From: Odontesthes bonariensis
Taxonomy: Eukaryota > Chordata > Actinopteri > Atheriniformes > Atherinopsidae
Reading direction: 5' to 3'
DNA length: 64,000 nt
NCBI RefSeq assembly: GCF_027942865.1
Contig: NC_134522.1
Span: forward strand, 8,583,849 to 8,647,848
In this document: in pieces, positions 22,501 to 34,300 of the stretch
How positions within the stretch are numbered: the stretch's first letter is position 1
Layout of the letters: the number at the start of each line of letters is the position of its first letter
Made by a program: the position numbers and the translations under genes
Notes under the pieces: model-generated
What the model saw: the letters and a program-made list of their open reading frames with translations, nothing else
What the model was told of the DNA's origin: nothing
Databases searched by the model: none

Positions 22501-25500
22501 TTTCACCTCAAACTTGGGTTGTCAAAAAAAAGACACTTATCAATGAGAAAAATTTGTATCGAAGCAGATATTCATTTGACTCTGGAACACTTTGGTGTTC
22601 CCCTTTTCTCTCCTCACATTACTGCACAAGCTGCTCCCTCTTGAAGTAAAGAACTGTGCTTTCTGAAGGTCTTATTTTCAGCAACAGACTCTAAAAATCA
22701 GTTCAAATGTGAAGTGGGAGGTATGGTCCAACAAAGCCGTTGTCACCCAGTCACTAAACCTGTAACTGGTACCACTAAACTGAGCACACCACACCTGTGG
22801 GGTGCAGAACTTTGAAACAGTTTAATCTGAAACTGTAGAGAAATGTTGCCGTGACAACTAAGTCTGTTAAAAGACTAAATCAGTCCAGTCGAGTGCATCT
22901 TATGTTTGATATGTACATCTTTCTGGAGCTGATTTAAAAAAAACCTGCAGCTGGGATGTTTTAAGCCTCATTTACTCGACTTTCTGACAGTTCATCATTT
23001 GCATTGTGCTCACCCAGCTTCATTTTTACAAGTTTTACAGTCAGACCTTGAAATGGAGTTATGTTTCTTACCCTGCTAACAGCTTGAAAAACTAATTTCA
23101 CCAGTAAAAAAAAAATATATATATATGGTCGGGCTTAATTGAGCAAGGAGGGGAAAATGTCCTTTAATCATCTTAAAAACAAAATGCGCAGACTTTCTTG
23201 GAATTCCTTTCTTGAAGAGTACCCAAAGATGAGTAATTTGACCTTTTAAAGATTGCTTAGATGTCTGGATGGTTGTTTATTGCTCTGCAGGTGGCCAAAC
23301 TGTCTGCGGTGGAGAAGGAGCTGGCAGAGACTCAGAAAAAGCTCAATGCTGGTAAACGAGGTGAGTCACCGTCACTTGCTGACAGATACCACGGCATGTA
23401 AAAGTCTTGGCTCCGACTGCTCGGCATGCGTAACTTTCGTTCCTCACAGACTCTTCGGGCTCCTCCGCTGAGGACTCGCTGGACGCCTTCATGACCGCAG
23501 TTAAAAGCGAGGAAGCGATGGACGCTGTGGAGCGCAGGAAGCTCCACGTGCACATGGCAGACTTGCGTAAAGATGCTCAGAAGCTTCGCAAACTGGTGGA
23601 GCTGACGCGGCCGGCTCAGATGCCCTCGCTACAGCCCGGGTTAGACAGCAGCAGAGCTACACAGTTCTCCTTAAACTTTTGTGCATTTTATTTCCTGTAA
23701 ATTTGACCCCTTTCATCACGTTGGGAGTCGTAAAAAAAGCTGTGTTTCTGTGACAGTGGCAGCTCAGAGGCTGGGAAGCCTAAGAAGACCTTACCGCTGT
23801 TTGGAGCCATGAAGGGAGGGAGCAAATTCAAACTTAAAACTGGAACCATCGGGGTGGGTGCTCCAGAAACCTGAAATAACTTGTCTTTTTGCCTCGGTTA
23901 CCTGCCGCTCACGCTTTCGTCTTCCCTGCAGAAGTTGCCTCCGAAGCGGCCAAACCTTCCAGCAGGGCTCTTCAACATGAAAGAGCTTCCGCCGAGTGGG
24001 GAGCAGGAGGAGGAGGAGGAGGAAGAGGTGGATGCAGCAGAGAAAGGGGAGGGTGATGGGGATGAACGTGGCATCGCTGAGTCCAATCCCGAATCTGAAG
24101 ACTCTGTTGCATCCACATCTAAAGAAGCTGCAGCTTTGGGGCGTCTGAAAGATGAGTCAGAGGAGTCCAAAGGTAAAAATGTCTCTTTGTGCCTGAAAGA
24201 ATCTGTAGGATGCTGCTTTGATTTTTCATTTTCAAAGTACATACAGCAACTTTCAGAAGCATTTTAGATGGTGCCACTAGGGGGCAGTAAATAACACACA
24301 CAATGATGATTTTACGCTTATTTTAGATGGAGCCAAACGGAAACTGTTGGGGTCCATAAAGGAATTGTGGTCTTGAATTTTCAGCTTTCAGGACATTTAA
24401 ACTACTAAGTTTTCCAGATTAATTACTTTATGCTAAAGCATATGATTTATAAAGAATCATAATAACCTTAATATTGTCACTTTTTGTGTTGAAACCTCTT
24501 TCATAATTGCTTCACATTGCTCTTTATCATGACAGTGAAACATAAGTGACATCTTTGGAAACATTACACAGAATAACAGACACAAAGGATCGTGTTCAGG
24601 AGTCCCAAATATACACCAAAGCTGCTAATCAACAGCAGTAACATCGAGGTGGCAAAACGGGGGAGCAAACAAATCTTAATTACAGGCCAAACTTCCAATT
24701 TACTGAAATTACACGTATGGCTCTACGTTGAGTTCTTAACACAATGTTTGAAAATTCTGGATGTTTTTGTCATTACTTATTTTATGTTTGCTTGCTTGAC
24801 CTCATATCAGCTCAGAGCCACAAACCGAGGAGGAGCGATGAAGCCGTGCAGCAGCTTCCTCTGCGCAGCAGCAAGTCGGCAGCTCCCAGGAGTCCAGGTG
24901 TGTCTTTGAATATTTGTCTCTATTTCTTTTATTCTACCACAAGTAAAAGTTCCTGTAAAGGTCTGGTTCTAGTAAAAGTCATGAGATCAACATGTGAGTC
25001 ATGCATGAAGCAGCAGCTCCAAACATTTTTCTATAAAGTTGTCTCTTCAAAGAGACGTGAATGTGACTGTGAGGTCATTTTAATCCCCCAAAAAAACAAA
25101 AAAACAGCAGTGTTTGCTTCATTCTCACATGAGCTTTTGATACTCAGGAAATTAATTAGCATTCCATTCAAATCTAAGCTTCACTCGTTGGGAACCGACT
25201 GCTCCACAGGTGAAATGTTGGCACATTTTCACTCTTTCATTCACCTTACACTGAGTTGCCTGCAGCTATTACCGTGGTAAGCGTTCGTCAGTGGAGACTG
25301 CTGTTTGGTTGAGTATGAAATGGGGACGCATCGATTGTTCAGCAGCTGCAGAAGTGGCCAGTTTTTTAGTTTCTCACTGTCAGGAATCCAGTTTTTTCTT
25401 TCGGTCACTTAGGTTCACTTGTTTGAAAGGCTACTAAAAATGTTGATTTTCTTTGTAGGTACTTTGACTGCTCATTTTCTTTCTGTCAATGTCATCTCCA

Positions 25501-27885
25501 ACTTAAACGGATGACTCATTCAGGTCCAGCTGTCCGCTTTAGGAGACCTGCAATGATGTCATAGTTTAACATTTCAGACTATTGAGCTTTAATGCAAAAC
25601 ACTCGCCTCTGCTTCAGAACAGCGTGAGCAACGCTCCCCTCTGTCAGACCCACCCGCACATTCAAAGTGTGTGCTCAGCTAATGTGTTTCCTGTCAAAAT
25701 AATTAATTAAATAATTAAAAACTGGATTGACTTCACAGATGGCTGGTCCTTATTAGACTAGTAGTAAGAGTCTTTTATACAAAAAAACGCCCACAAATGG
25801 CAGCAGAATGACACCCAAAAAAAGCCCTCATACCTCACGTAAACGCACAAGACCTCGTGATGTTTTACCAGCACAGCTTCCTCATTGTTAACTCTAAAAA
25901 AAACAAATGTTTAGTGGACATGAGACACCTTTAGTGTCTTCTAATCAACTTTTATGTAGCACAAGGGGAACCAGCCAGGGCAAAAATATGAAAATTCTGT
26001 CATGGGAGCAATAAAAGCAATAATTACAAAAATATAGATTGTAACTATACAAAAGCGGTGCGTTAAAATATGTAGCTCACAGGTATATCAATAAATTAAG
26101 AATAGGCTCTTTCAAATAGGAGAAGAGAAGAAGTTTTGATGCCCCACATCCAAACAAGTCGCTGCTTCCACAGGAGAGGAGCCTGAAAACTGAAGGCTCT
26201 GCCTCTCATTACAGTCGGAGGCTTTCTGGGAACAAGAAGTAGACCCGAGTGCTGAGAGCAGGAGGATCTTTCTCATTTGTAGGAGCTGGGCCATTAAAGG
26301 CTTCATATGTGATGAGAAGGCTCATAAATCCTATTCTAAACTTTACAGGGAGCCGCTGTAGAGAGGCCGAAACTGGAGAGATGGGATCTCTTTTGGCAGT
26401 ACCAGTCGGTACTCTGAGGGAATGACTTGGACAGCCGGCTGGTGGTCCAGCCAACATGTGACAAATGCATGGGCCAGTTTTTCAGTGTCACTTTCGGACA
26501 AGATGCTCTTTATGACATGCAGATGAAAAAAGGCGGCTCCAGAGACCCAATGTAAAAGCTCAGCCAGGCTGTAAATTTGACCTATTTAGCAAATATTCAA
26601 ATGGCCCAAGTTTTACCAAATATTTAGTCAAATCAAATATTTTTTATATTATAGAATAGTGAGTGGCATTAGAATAGAGCCAAAATGTTTATGCTGCTTC
26701 AATTTAAGTGGAGACTGTTGAAAAGATGCCCTGTTCTTTCTTTTTAAGCTTGTAATTTAAAAAAGAACTGTTGTATGTACTTATCTGGTGTATAAAGGGG
26801 CATTTCCTACAATTCCTTTTTTAAACTGGAGCTTTTTATTTTCCTCTCACAAACCGAAGACTCAGTTTTAAAATTTGAATAAAAAATGTTTGACGTGCCA
26901 ACAGAGATTTTTAAATAGAACAAAGATTAGAAATGACCGGTTGGTTCTATGGAATTGGGATGAGATAAGATCTTAGAGGTCAGTCCTCGCAGCATGACAA
27001 AACAAATTACCCGAAGATAACATCACGTGATGTCATGTTGATGTAGTGATGCACAGTAGCTCATGTACTGCTGGAGCACCTTTAATATGCTTAAACTGTG
27101 TCTCCACAGAGTCCACAGCAGAGGGTGAAAAAGAGCCACCAGCAGACCCCAGTCCCAAAAAGAAGAAGGTTATGGGCCCCAGCAGGGTAGGCCCCCCCCC
27201 ACACAGCATTCAATATGTGCTTGTATCATCCAGTGTAGTGTGGGCGTACAGTTTAAAGTGATTTCCTTTTGTTTGTTTCCATAGCCACCAGTTCAGCTGC
27301 CAGGACAGTATCCAGAGGATGACCCTGATTATTCAGTGTGGCTTCCTCCTGCAGGTAAACAACCAGCCTGCAGCTGATCAGCTGACCGTGTCCTTAAATC
27401 ACACTCAAGCTTATTAAGCAGCAGTGTCTTTAACCCTTTGATAAGTTCAAGTTGTTTGGGTTTTTTTCATTTCTTAGAAAAAAGCTTTTGAACTTGAGCG
27501 TTGACCACAAAGTTGCACATTCCCAGGCTGCTGAGCTCAAAATGAAGTGAGGAACAAATATTTTTCTGGCAGGATGGAGAACAATTCGTGCAGCCAAAAT
27601 CACGACAACCTCTTCATTGTTCACTGAGGAATGCAGATCAAAGTGACTCGAGAAAGATGAGATAAGCTTGAAAGAAATGAACTCTGGATCGGCTGCCAGA
27701 CTGGGCTTTTACTCAGGCTCCGATTTAATGGCACGGAGCTGTGATTTTGTTGACGTGCTATGCAAACATGCACGTCAGCAGCTCTGGAATGATTCACCAC
27801 TTGTGTTTTCAAAACTTCCTCCTCTGCTCTCACAGGTCAGACCGGAGATGGTCGCACCCACCTAAATGAGAAGTACGGGTACTGA
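19540..27885 (+). CDS. slc4a1ap: SLC4A1AP, kanadaptin, fourteen coding exons
   Basis: Kanadaptin is a mainly nuclear FHA-domain protein first described as a partner of the kidney anion exchanger AE1. Coding exons: 19540-20355, 21422-21623, 21748-21876, 21970-22030, 22099-22238, 22324-22484, 23291-23360, 23450-23639, 23757-23853, 23932-24172, 24811-24897, 27110-27186, 27285-27354, 27836-27885. All junctions are GT-AG and in phase; the total of 2,391 nt gives 796 residues, the length I recall for the human protein. The FHA domain is at about residues 165-262 (GR at 189-190, SISRYH, GSTHGT at 234-239). A double-stranded-RNA-binding-like region follows at about 383-450, then a basic SRKRKKK stretch, a coiled-coil-like segment near 504-526, the conserved [19 protein letters not shown] block, an acidic Glu run in exon 10, and the conserved C-terminus [16 protein letters not shown] at 19546 (AACATGG) has the better start context and would remove two residues. 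Confidence 0.97.
20356..21421 (+). other. SLC4A1AP intron 1
   Basis: A 1,066-base AT-rich intron between the FHA-containing exon 1 and exon 2. No repeat or RNA gene is recognised in it. Confidence 0.85.
24898..27109 (+). other. SLC4A1AP intron 11, the longest intron
   Basis: A 2,212-base intron; most others in this gene are 70-810 bases. Its central part holds the antisense L2 fragment (about 26,060-26,530), which accounts for some of the extra length. A 178-codon open frame reading through exon 11 into this intron (to 25,280) is read-through, not a separate gene. Confidence 0.85.
26060..26530 (-). mobile_element. degraded L2-type LINE fragment, antisense in SLC4A1AP intron 11
   Basis: The minus-strand translation (26,457-26,209) includes [19 protein letters not shown] and [13 protein letters not shown], recognisable as the degraded LHWLPVKFRI...LLTYKALNGLAP motif of L2-type reverse transcriptases. 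The copy is frameshifted, covers only the C-terminal part of the ORF, and lies antisense to the host gene. It belongs to a different L2 lineage from the copy in SUPT7L, judging by the wording of the motif. Confidence 0.7.
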
Positions 27886-28578
27886 GAGGGGACATAAGAG
27901 ATCTCCTGTCCAACCTGCAGCACAAAGCCTCCCGTTTCCCCAGCTCTGACCGTTAACCCCGTCCAGCCATCTCTGTCCCTGCATGTGGTTCAGCTCTGGG
28001 AGACGAGACTCTGGGCAGTGGTCCTGCTGGCACCTCTCCCCCCCGACAGTGATGGAGACTGCTTGAATTTTATCCTTTTATTTGAATTTCGAGCAGAAAA
28101 TGAGAGCAGCAACTGATCTGAATTCAGCTTTCTGGTCTTTGGCTGCTCCTTATGCAGTTGAACCAACATGACATCCAATCTGCATCCCTCCCCTGTTTGT
28201 CTTCAGTCGATCACTGGCGTAACCCTTTTATTTTTTTTTGTTGTCCGAAGCAGGGAGGGAGAATGAGAGTGAGAGCATTAGAGCAGCTTTTCTGACCATC
28301 TGGACACTTGGATGGCTTACTGGATGAAACGTAAGCTGATAATGACTCAAGCTAAGTGGAGTGTGTGTTTCTTTCTGGACACACAGACACACACTCAGCC
28401 CAACCTTCTCAAAGTTCTCTTTTTAACAAGATTGCCTTCATGAGCGAGTCAGCGGTTGGTGTTTGCTCGGAGCAGGATTCCTCGCTCGCCTTGGTCTGCT
28501 TCCACACTTCCCACCCTCTCTCCTGTTGTCTTTCATCACAACAACAAATGTAAACTGTATTTTATTACATAAATGTAT

Positions 28579-28584
28579 AATAAA
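28579..28584 (+). terminator. SLC4A1AP poly(A) signal
   Basis: AATAAA about 690 bases after the kanadaptin stop, followed by 'actgtctgtacataatgc' and a T-rich stretch. Gives a 3' untranslated region of about 0.7 kb. Confidence 0.7.
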
Positions 28585-28619
28585 ACTGTCTGTACATAAT
28601 GCAAATTGTTGACATTCTT

Positions 28620-29330
28620 TTTACTCCACTGAGCCAAAGTCTCACCCGACAGCTTTGTTTGTTCTGTCTTTGAAGCTCCTTCACACTTAGAGTGCGTCTC
28701 TGGCACAAAGAGTCTCGTAGTCTTTGCTGTGACCTAACTCATGATGGAAAGCAATCTTCCAGCCACCAACACGAGTGGAGCCCCGTCCTTCCACTCAGCA
28801 GATGAATAGAAAGCCAGCTTTCTATTGTTTCTATTGCAGCTTTCTTTCTCATTTAAACTGGTGATGGCTCATGACACTCATCTGATTAGATTAAAGTGAC
28901 CTTTAACAGTATAATCAAAGTCATATGGATATCACTCGTTCGTGGCTGCAGACTGCTTTAGTTCTGCTTCTCTCAGCACCACTGATTTCATCCAGTGTAG
29001 GTTTTCGTTTTCTCCAAGTGTTTCGTAGCGTTTTCTGAATGAAACTAAAGATCTGTTGAAGGGTCTGTGTAGGATTATAGGGACATTTAGCGGTACACGT
29101 TACAAACTGCAACCAACTGAATGAAGCCACCACAAACAGCGGGGGCATGAACAGAATTTCTGTGGGATTGAGCGAGTCTCTGGCACCTGCTCGTGGAGAT
29201 CACGATCTCTTCCTGAAGAGAAGGGAGGCATTGTTGAGCCGTCATTAAATGTTAGGCCGTAAGTATTCCATTCTGTGACGTTAACTTGGAGAAACACAAG
29301 GGAAGCTGGTTTCGTGAGCTTCGACCCAAA
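28620..29330. other. convergent intergenic gap, no gene seen
   Basis: Sequence between the 3' end of SLC4A1AP and a dispersed repeat; no supported exon. Confidence 0.45.
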
Positions 29331-29334
29331 CTAA

Positions 29335-30115
29335 AAGTTGGTGCCGTGTAAAATGTAAATAAAAACGGAATGCAATGATTTTACGATCTGATAAACCAAT
29401 ATTTTTATTCACTGTAGAACAAGTGAGATATTTTACTATTTCATTAAAAATATTAGCTCCTCTTGAATTGGATAGCAATTAACAGGTCTCAAAAAGGTTG
29501 GGACAGGTCCATGTTTCCCACTGTGTAGCATCCCCTCTTCTTCTAACATCTGTGAACATCTGGGATCTGAGGAGACCAGCTGCTGCACCTTTGGGAGAGG
29601 AATGTTGTCCCATTCTGGTCTGATAGACAATTCTAGCTGCTCGGCAGCTCAGGATGAGAGCACGTTGCTTTAAAACCCATTTATACCTCTCCAGATGTTC
29701 AGGTTTCCAGTTCCATGGACACTAATGCGCCCCAATACCAGCAGAGATGAAGGCTTAGGAACTGATAACAAGCTGGATGGTCCTACTCCTCCTCAGTCTG
29801 GAGGAATCAGCATGCTTGATCTCCAAAAGGAATAAGATTTTTTTTATTCTTTCCCACTGCCTCAGTCTGTTATAAATGAGATTTGCTCCATAGAAGATGG
29901 CAGTATTTCTGGATCATGTCCACATACGGCTTTTTCATTGCATGACGGGGCTTTAACCTCCATCTGTGCATTTCTGCATTAGTGCTGCCTGAGAGCCTGA
30001 AGATCATGGCATCTGATATTGTTCTTATGCTGTGCCCCTTGTTCACAGAGATGTCTCCAGATCCTCTGAATCTTTTGATGATATTATGATGCCCTTTTGC
30101 CAATTAACCTAATTA
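29335..30115. mobile_element. dispersed fish repeat (non-autonomous DNA-transposon-like)
   Basis: The order 'gcaatgattttacgatctgataa', 'aaaaggttgggacaggtcc', 'tgaggagaccagctgctgc' and 'atgttgtcccattctggtctg' marks a repeat I recognise from many fish genomes (copies usually read 'aaaaagttgggacagg'). It is degraded. A second, more degraded copy of the same family seems to lie at about 57,350-58,090, where 'aacacattccaaacaatgttgggat' is visible. I cannot name the superfamily with certainty. Confidence 0.6.
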
Positions 30116-30359
30116 GTTACTTTTTAAAAACTACTTCCATCCTCCACCGTATCTGAAAGAGGTGGAACAGGTTCTGCTTTGAGGGTCAAAACTAATGTCC
30201 TTAACGTTTATTACTGTTCTTCGACATATTGAAGCAGTTATTGTTGCCAAATTAGATCCAACTCGATATTAAATAATGAAACTGTTATCCAACCTAATGT
30301 TTCCATTTCATACCGCATACCATCTAAATAAAAAGATAAAATCACCTCCAAAACAAGAG

Positions 30360-31384
30360 GCCACAAGGCTTTTATTGATTCATTTTTGTGCAACAATGGA
30401 CAAAAACATGTCACAATGTTACATTCACTTCGGCGGAATCTCAGTTACAGTGGTGACATTGTGTTCAATCGATTCGTCAGCTTATTTCAGGGGCTGAGAA
30501 GTACCTCAAGTTTAATTTCATACAACAGGAATGTCATTTCAAGGCATTAAGAGATCTTTAGAAACACTGGGATGTTGTAGTTATACCAGTGGTCCTCTTC
30601 TACCTAGAAAGTAATGAGGTACAATATTGGAAAATAAAAGAAATGGCACACTACGAGTAGGCTATGCAGAACGCGGCACCGTTTAGCAAACGAATGTGCA
30701 GCAAACTATCATACTTCCTTTCACAGATCTCTCTTTCTGCAAAACTGTGATATTCATGCAAGAAAAGAGGGTACGAGTAACTCTGACCTGGACTACAAGT
30801 GTCATATTCATTAAGAGACATCATCAAAGGTCAACAATTCAACTACGGTCATACATGTCTGTTGCAGCTCATGACAGAGTAGTGCATGACCTGCATATTC
30901 AGTAACACACATCCAAAGAAGTAGTTTTTCAGACAGCTAAATGTGACCACTGTCTTATGTCAACAATTACAAGATAGCACATGACTCACCTCGCCTTGTT
31001 TAGAGGAAGAAACCCTGGAACCATTTGATTGTCTAACATGCTTTATTTCCCTTGAATATTGATCCAAACTAAAATGGAGTTCAGGCTTCAGAATGGGTGG
31101 TCTTGTCCCTTCTTGGTCCGCAGTTGGTGTTTTGTTTCGTGACATCCTGGAAACACCTGAAATCCTCAGAAATGTCGTGTTTTGCTTTTTTTTAATTTTT
31201 TTTTATTCGGCGTTGACCAAAGTGACAGGGAGGGATTACCTGAGAGAGCAACAGTTCCACCATCAAACAAATGTCTCTCCAGCAGTCAGTTTCAGAACAG
31301 TCACTCCTTGATCTTGCTGCAGAAGCCACAAAAAAAGCAGCCGTCCGGGAATGAAGAGGTGGGGGTGTGTGGCCGGTGTCTTGC
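30360..31384 (-). terminator. 3' untranslated region and poly(A) signal of the unnamed gene
   Basis: AATAAA on the minus strand at 30,376-30,371, about 1 kb beyond the stop codon at 31,385-31,387. It is the first well-placed signal after the stop and gives a 3' UTR of about 1 kb. The transcript converges on SLC4A1AP with a gap of about 1.7 kb. Confidence 0.5.
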
Positions 31385-34300
31385 TTACGAGCAGGGGGGG
31401 TCGTCAGATGGAGTCAGGGGGCTGCAGGGGGGCGCTGTGCTCAAGGAGCGGAAGGCGAAGATGGAGGGGTCGTAGGTGTACCTCGGCGGAGGACGATTGC
31501 TGGTCAGATTCTGAGGACACAAAGAGTTGACAGAGGCGTCAGAGGTACTGCTCAATCACTGTTTATCCGAGCAGCTTAAGAGAGAAGTGAAAACCTCTGT
31601 AGTCATTGTGGAAAATAACCACACGTCATTCCAACATTTTCACACAGATTTTATTTCACTCTCACTGCAGGTTTAGTGACATAAATGCTTTTCCACTCAC
31701 AGACACCTCCTCCCCCCTCTTGTGGCTCGACAGGCCCCCCCGTCTAAAATTAGCCCGAGTCATTTTCCTCCCTACAGGAAACGACAGGAAATGACTTTGT
31801 TGGATTTGGCAGTGAGGCAGCACTTTCTCCAGAGGCTGCTGAAGTCTGTGAGAAACTGCAATGAGCTGATTACATGCAGACTAAGTGAGACAGATGCATC
31901 ACTGTACCTGACTCCAGTGACATCAGTGCATTTAAAAAAAAAGAAATCCCATGTATTTGGGCTACAGGTGTTGCTATGACTTCAGCCAACATCTTTAGGG
32001 ATCCATAACTGACAACCGAGCCGCAGTAACTCAGCAACAAATCCCAAAACAAGTCAGAGCTGTCTCATACACTAATGTTGATTTAAACAGGCAAAAAGTC
32101 AGGCATGGGGAACATCACAGTCCAGTTAGAAGTTGTAGTAAACATGAAAGATGTGAACTCTGCAAAGAACTTCTCCATATGGTAGCTGCAAGTCAGTCCA
32201 ACTGCAGGAGGGGAAGTCGTACATCAGGACGGCTCTCAATAAATGTTAAGTCATCCTGCGTTCACATCTGCAGGATGACTGACGTATACGAGCCAAAGTA
32301 AGCAGGACACAGAAACCAGCCGTGGGAGGCTCAAATCTAACCCCCAGAAACTAGCAAACATGTTTCATCTTTGAGGTTTTGTGTTATAATTTGCTTCTTT
32401 CTTGATAAACAACTCAGCCGCCGGTCTTAGCAGGACTTGGATGAGAGGATTCCAGACTGTCCTCCGAGAAAAACACGACACGGCTCGTTCTTTTAGGCGT
32501 GTATTACGAGCCAGTTTTAAATTTGAAAAATTAACCTGATCTACCTTAAAGGATTAGGGTTAAAACTTTCCTTTTTGATAAAGCTTATAGTAAGCGTAGT
32601 TATGCTGATATAGGCCTAGACTGCTGGGGGACCTTCCATGATGCACCTTTTCTTACTCATGCTCAAGATGGGGGATTGAACTGAAGAGACGTTTCAACGT
32701 AATCTGTTGGTTGTCTTAGCCAGGCAACTTTTAATTGGCTTTTCATGGATTGGACTGATTTGGAATTGAATTAATTGGATTTAATTATATTATGATTTTA
32801 TTACAATACACTGGTTTGTAATTGGCTTGATATGAAATTGGTTGTGATTTCGTACAATAAATAAAAGTGAACTGAAACTGCTTAACTAAGCTTGTGAATA
32901 AATGCAGGTGAAGTCCTATGTGAATGCGTAACCCAAGGAAACTCAAGACTGAGTAGATGTGAGTGTTTTCAGATGCACCCTGACGCCACAAGTGTAACCT
33001 GATGAGAGGCTTCTTAACGCTTTTCAAAGAAACGGCCACATCGTATTTTAGGATACAGAATCAATAAGGTGGACTTGGAACTGTATGAATGCTCCAGTTC
33101 CTCCTCACACGTAGGGAAGAGCCCTAACCACAGCATTTTGGTTGAGAAGACACCAAATACCTGTGATGGACTGGCGATCTGTCCAGGGCGCCACCCGCCT
33201 CTCGCCTGATGACTGCTGGGAGAGGCTCCAGCCCCCCGTGCCACTGCAGCTCAGCTCATTCACTCCATCGTACTCAAAGTCGTCATCCACGTCATTAAAA
33301 TCTGACAAATATTCTGCCATGTTGCACAAAACTAGCAGCAGCAAACTTCATGTGAAGATAGCCGACCGTCACAGAGCACGGAGTGAATGAGCTGCGCTGC
33401 AGCGGCGCGCGTAGATGACGTCATCCCACTAGACGTGTGTGTAGAAAGCCCCCCGATAGCCCCCAATAACAACAACACGGCAGCTCTGAACTAACAGTCC
33501 AATAGTACATGTTCGTTCATTCATCCGTCTTAAAGTATTGGTGAAATAAAAACAGAATAATGCCTTGTTTAGAGGCTGTATTGTCTCTGCCCGGATCTCG
33601 AGTAATCTAAATATCATCCGAAGGATGCCGACTTTCACCAAACTGTTATCAGTGAGTAGATGAACATATTTTATGCCAGAAATAAGGTCCAAGTTTAAAG
33701 AAACCGAACTTCCCCTTTAATTAATGACTAAATAATGAATTAATAAATAACTGATTCATTTTTATAATTTCAGATTTTAGTCTTTTAGAAATATTGTGGT
33801 AGATCCTAAAAGCTAATTCCAAGCAAACTGTAGGAACCCTGTCAAAGTTTTTCAAAGTTTAAAATAAAGTTAAAGAGTAAAATTTGAGTTTCTGCTGTTG
33901 ATCTCAGGACAGTCTGTGTCGTCGTTCCTCCTGACTGAAATCCAGTACAGCGTTAGTCCACAAATCTTGGGGCATCAGCTGATCAATCTGCTTCTTCTTT
34001 CGTGCCAATGTCATGTTTGTCTGCTCTGTTCTGAACTCTGAATACTCTTTGCTCCTGCGCTCTCTAACCTCAAGCATTACATGTTCTAATGTAGAAATGG
34101 TTTATAAATGGCTGTTAAATTATCTTTTTGATGCAAGTGGTCCTGACTGAAATTCAATCTTATGTTATCCAACTTCTAGATAAATTGTTAAATCATTGCA
34201 AGATCGTGTTTGTCCTGCTGGAGCCAAACATATCTTTGCATCACACCCATCTAATTGACCTAAATCAAAACCAAAGAGCATGCAACAGTTTCCTCCGTCC

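Noticed and set aside
24744..25280. 178-codon open frame overlapping kanadaptin exon 11
   Set aside because: The exon part is in the kanadaptin frame and the rest is intron read-through beyond a good GT donor at 24,898.
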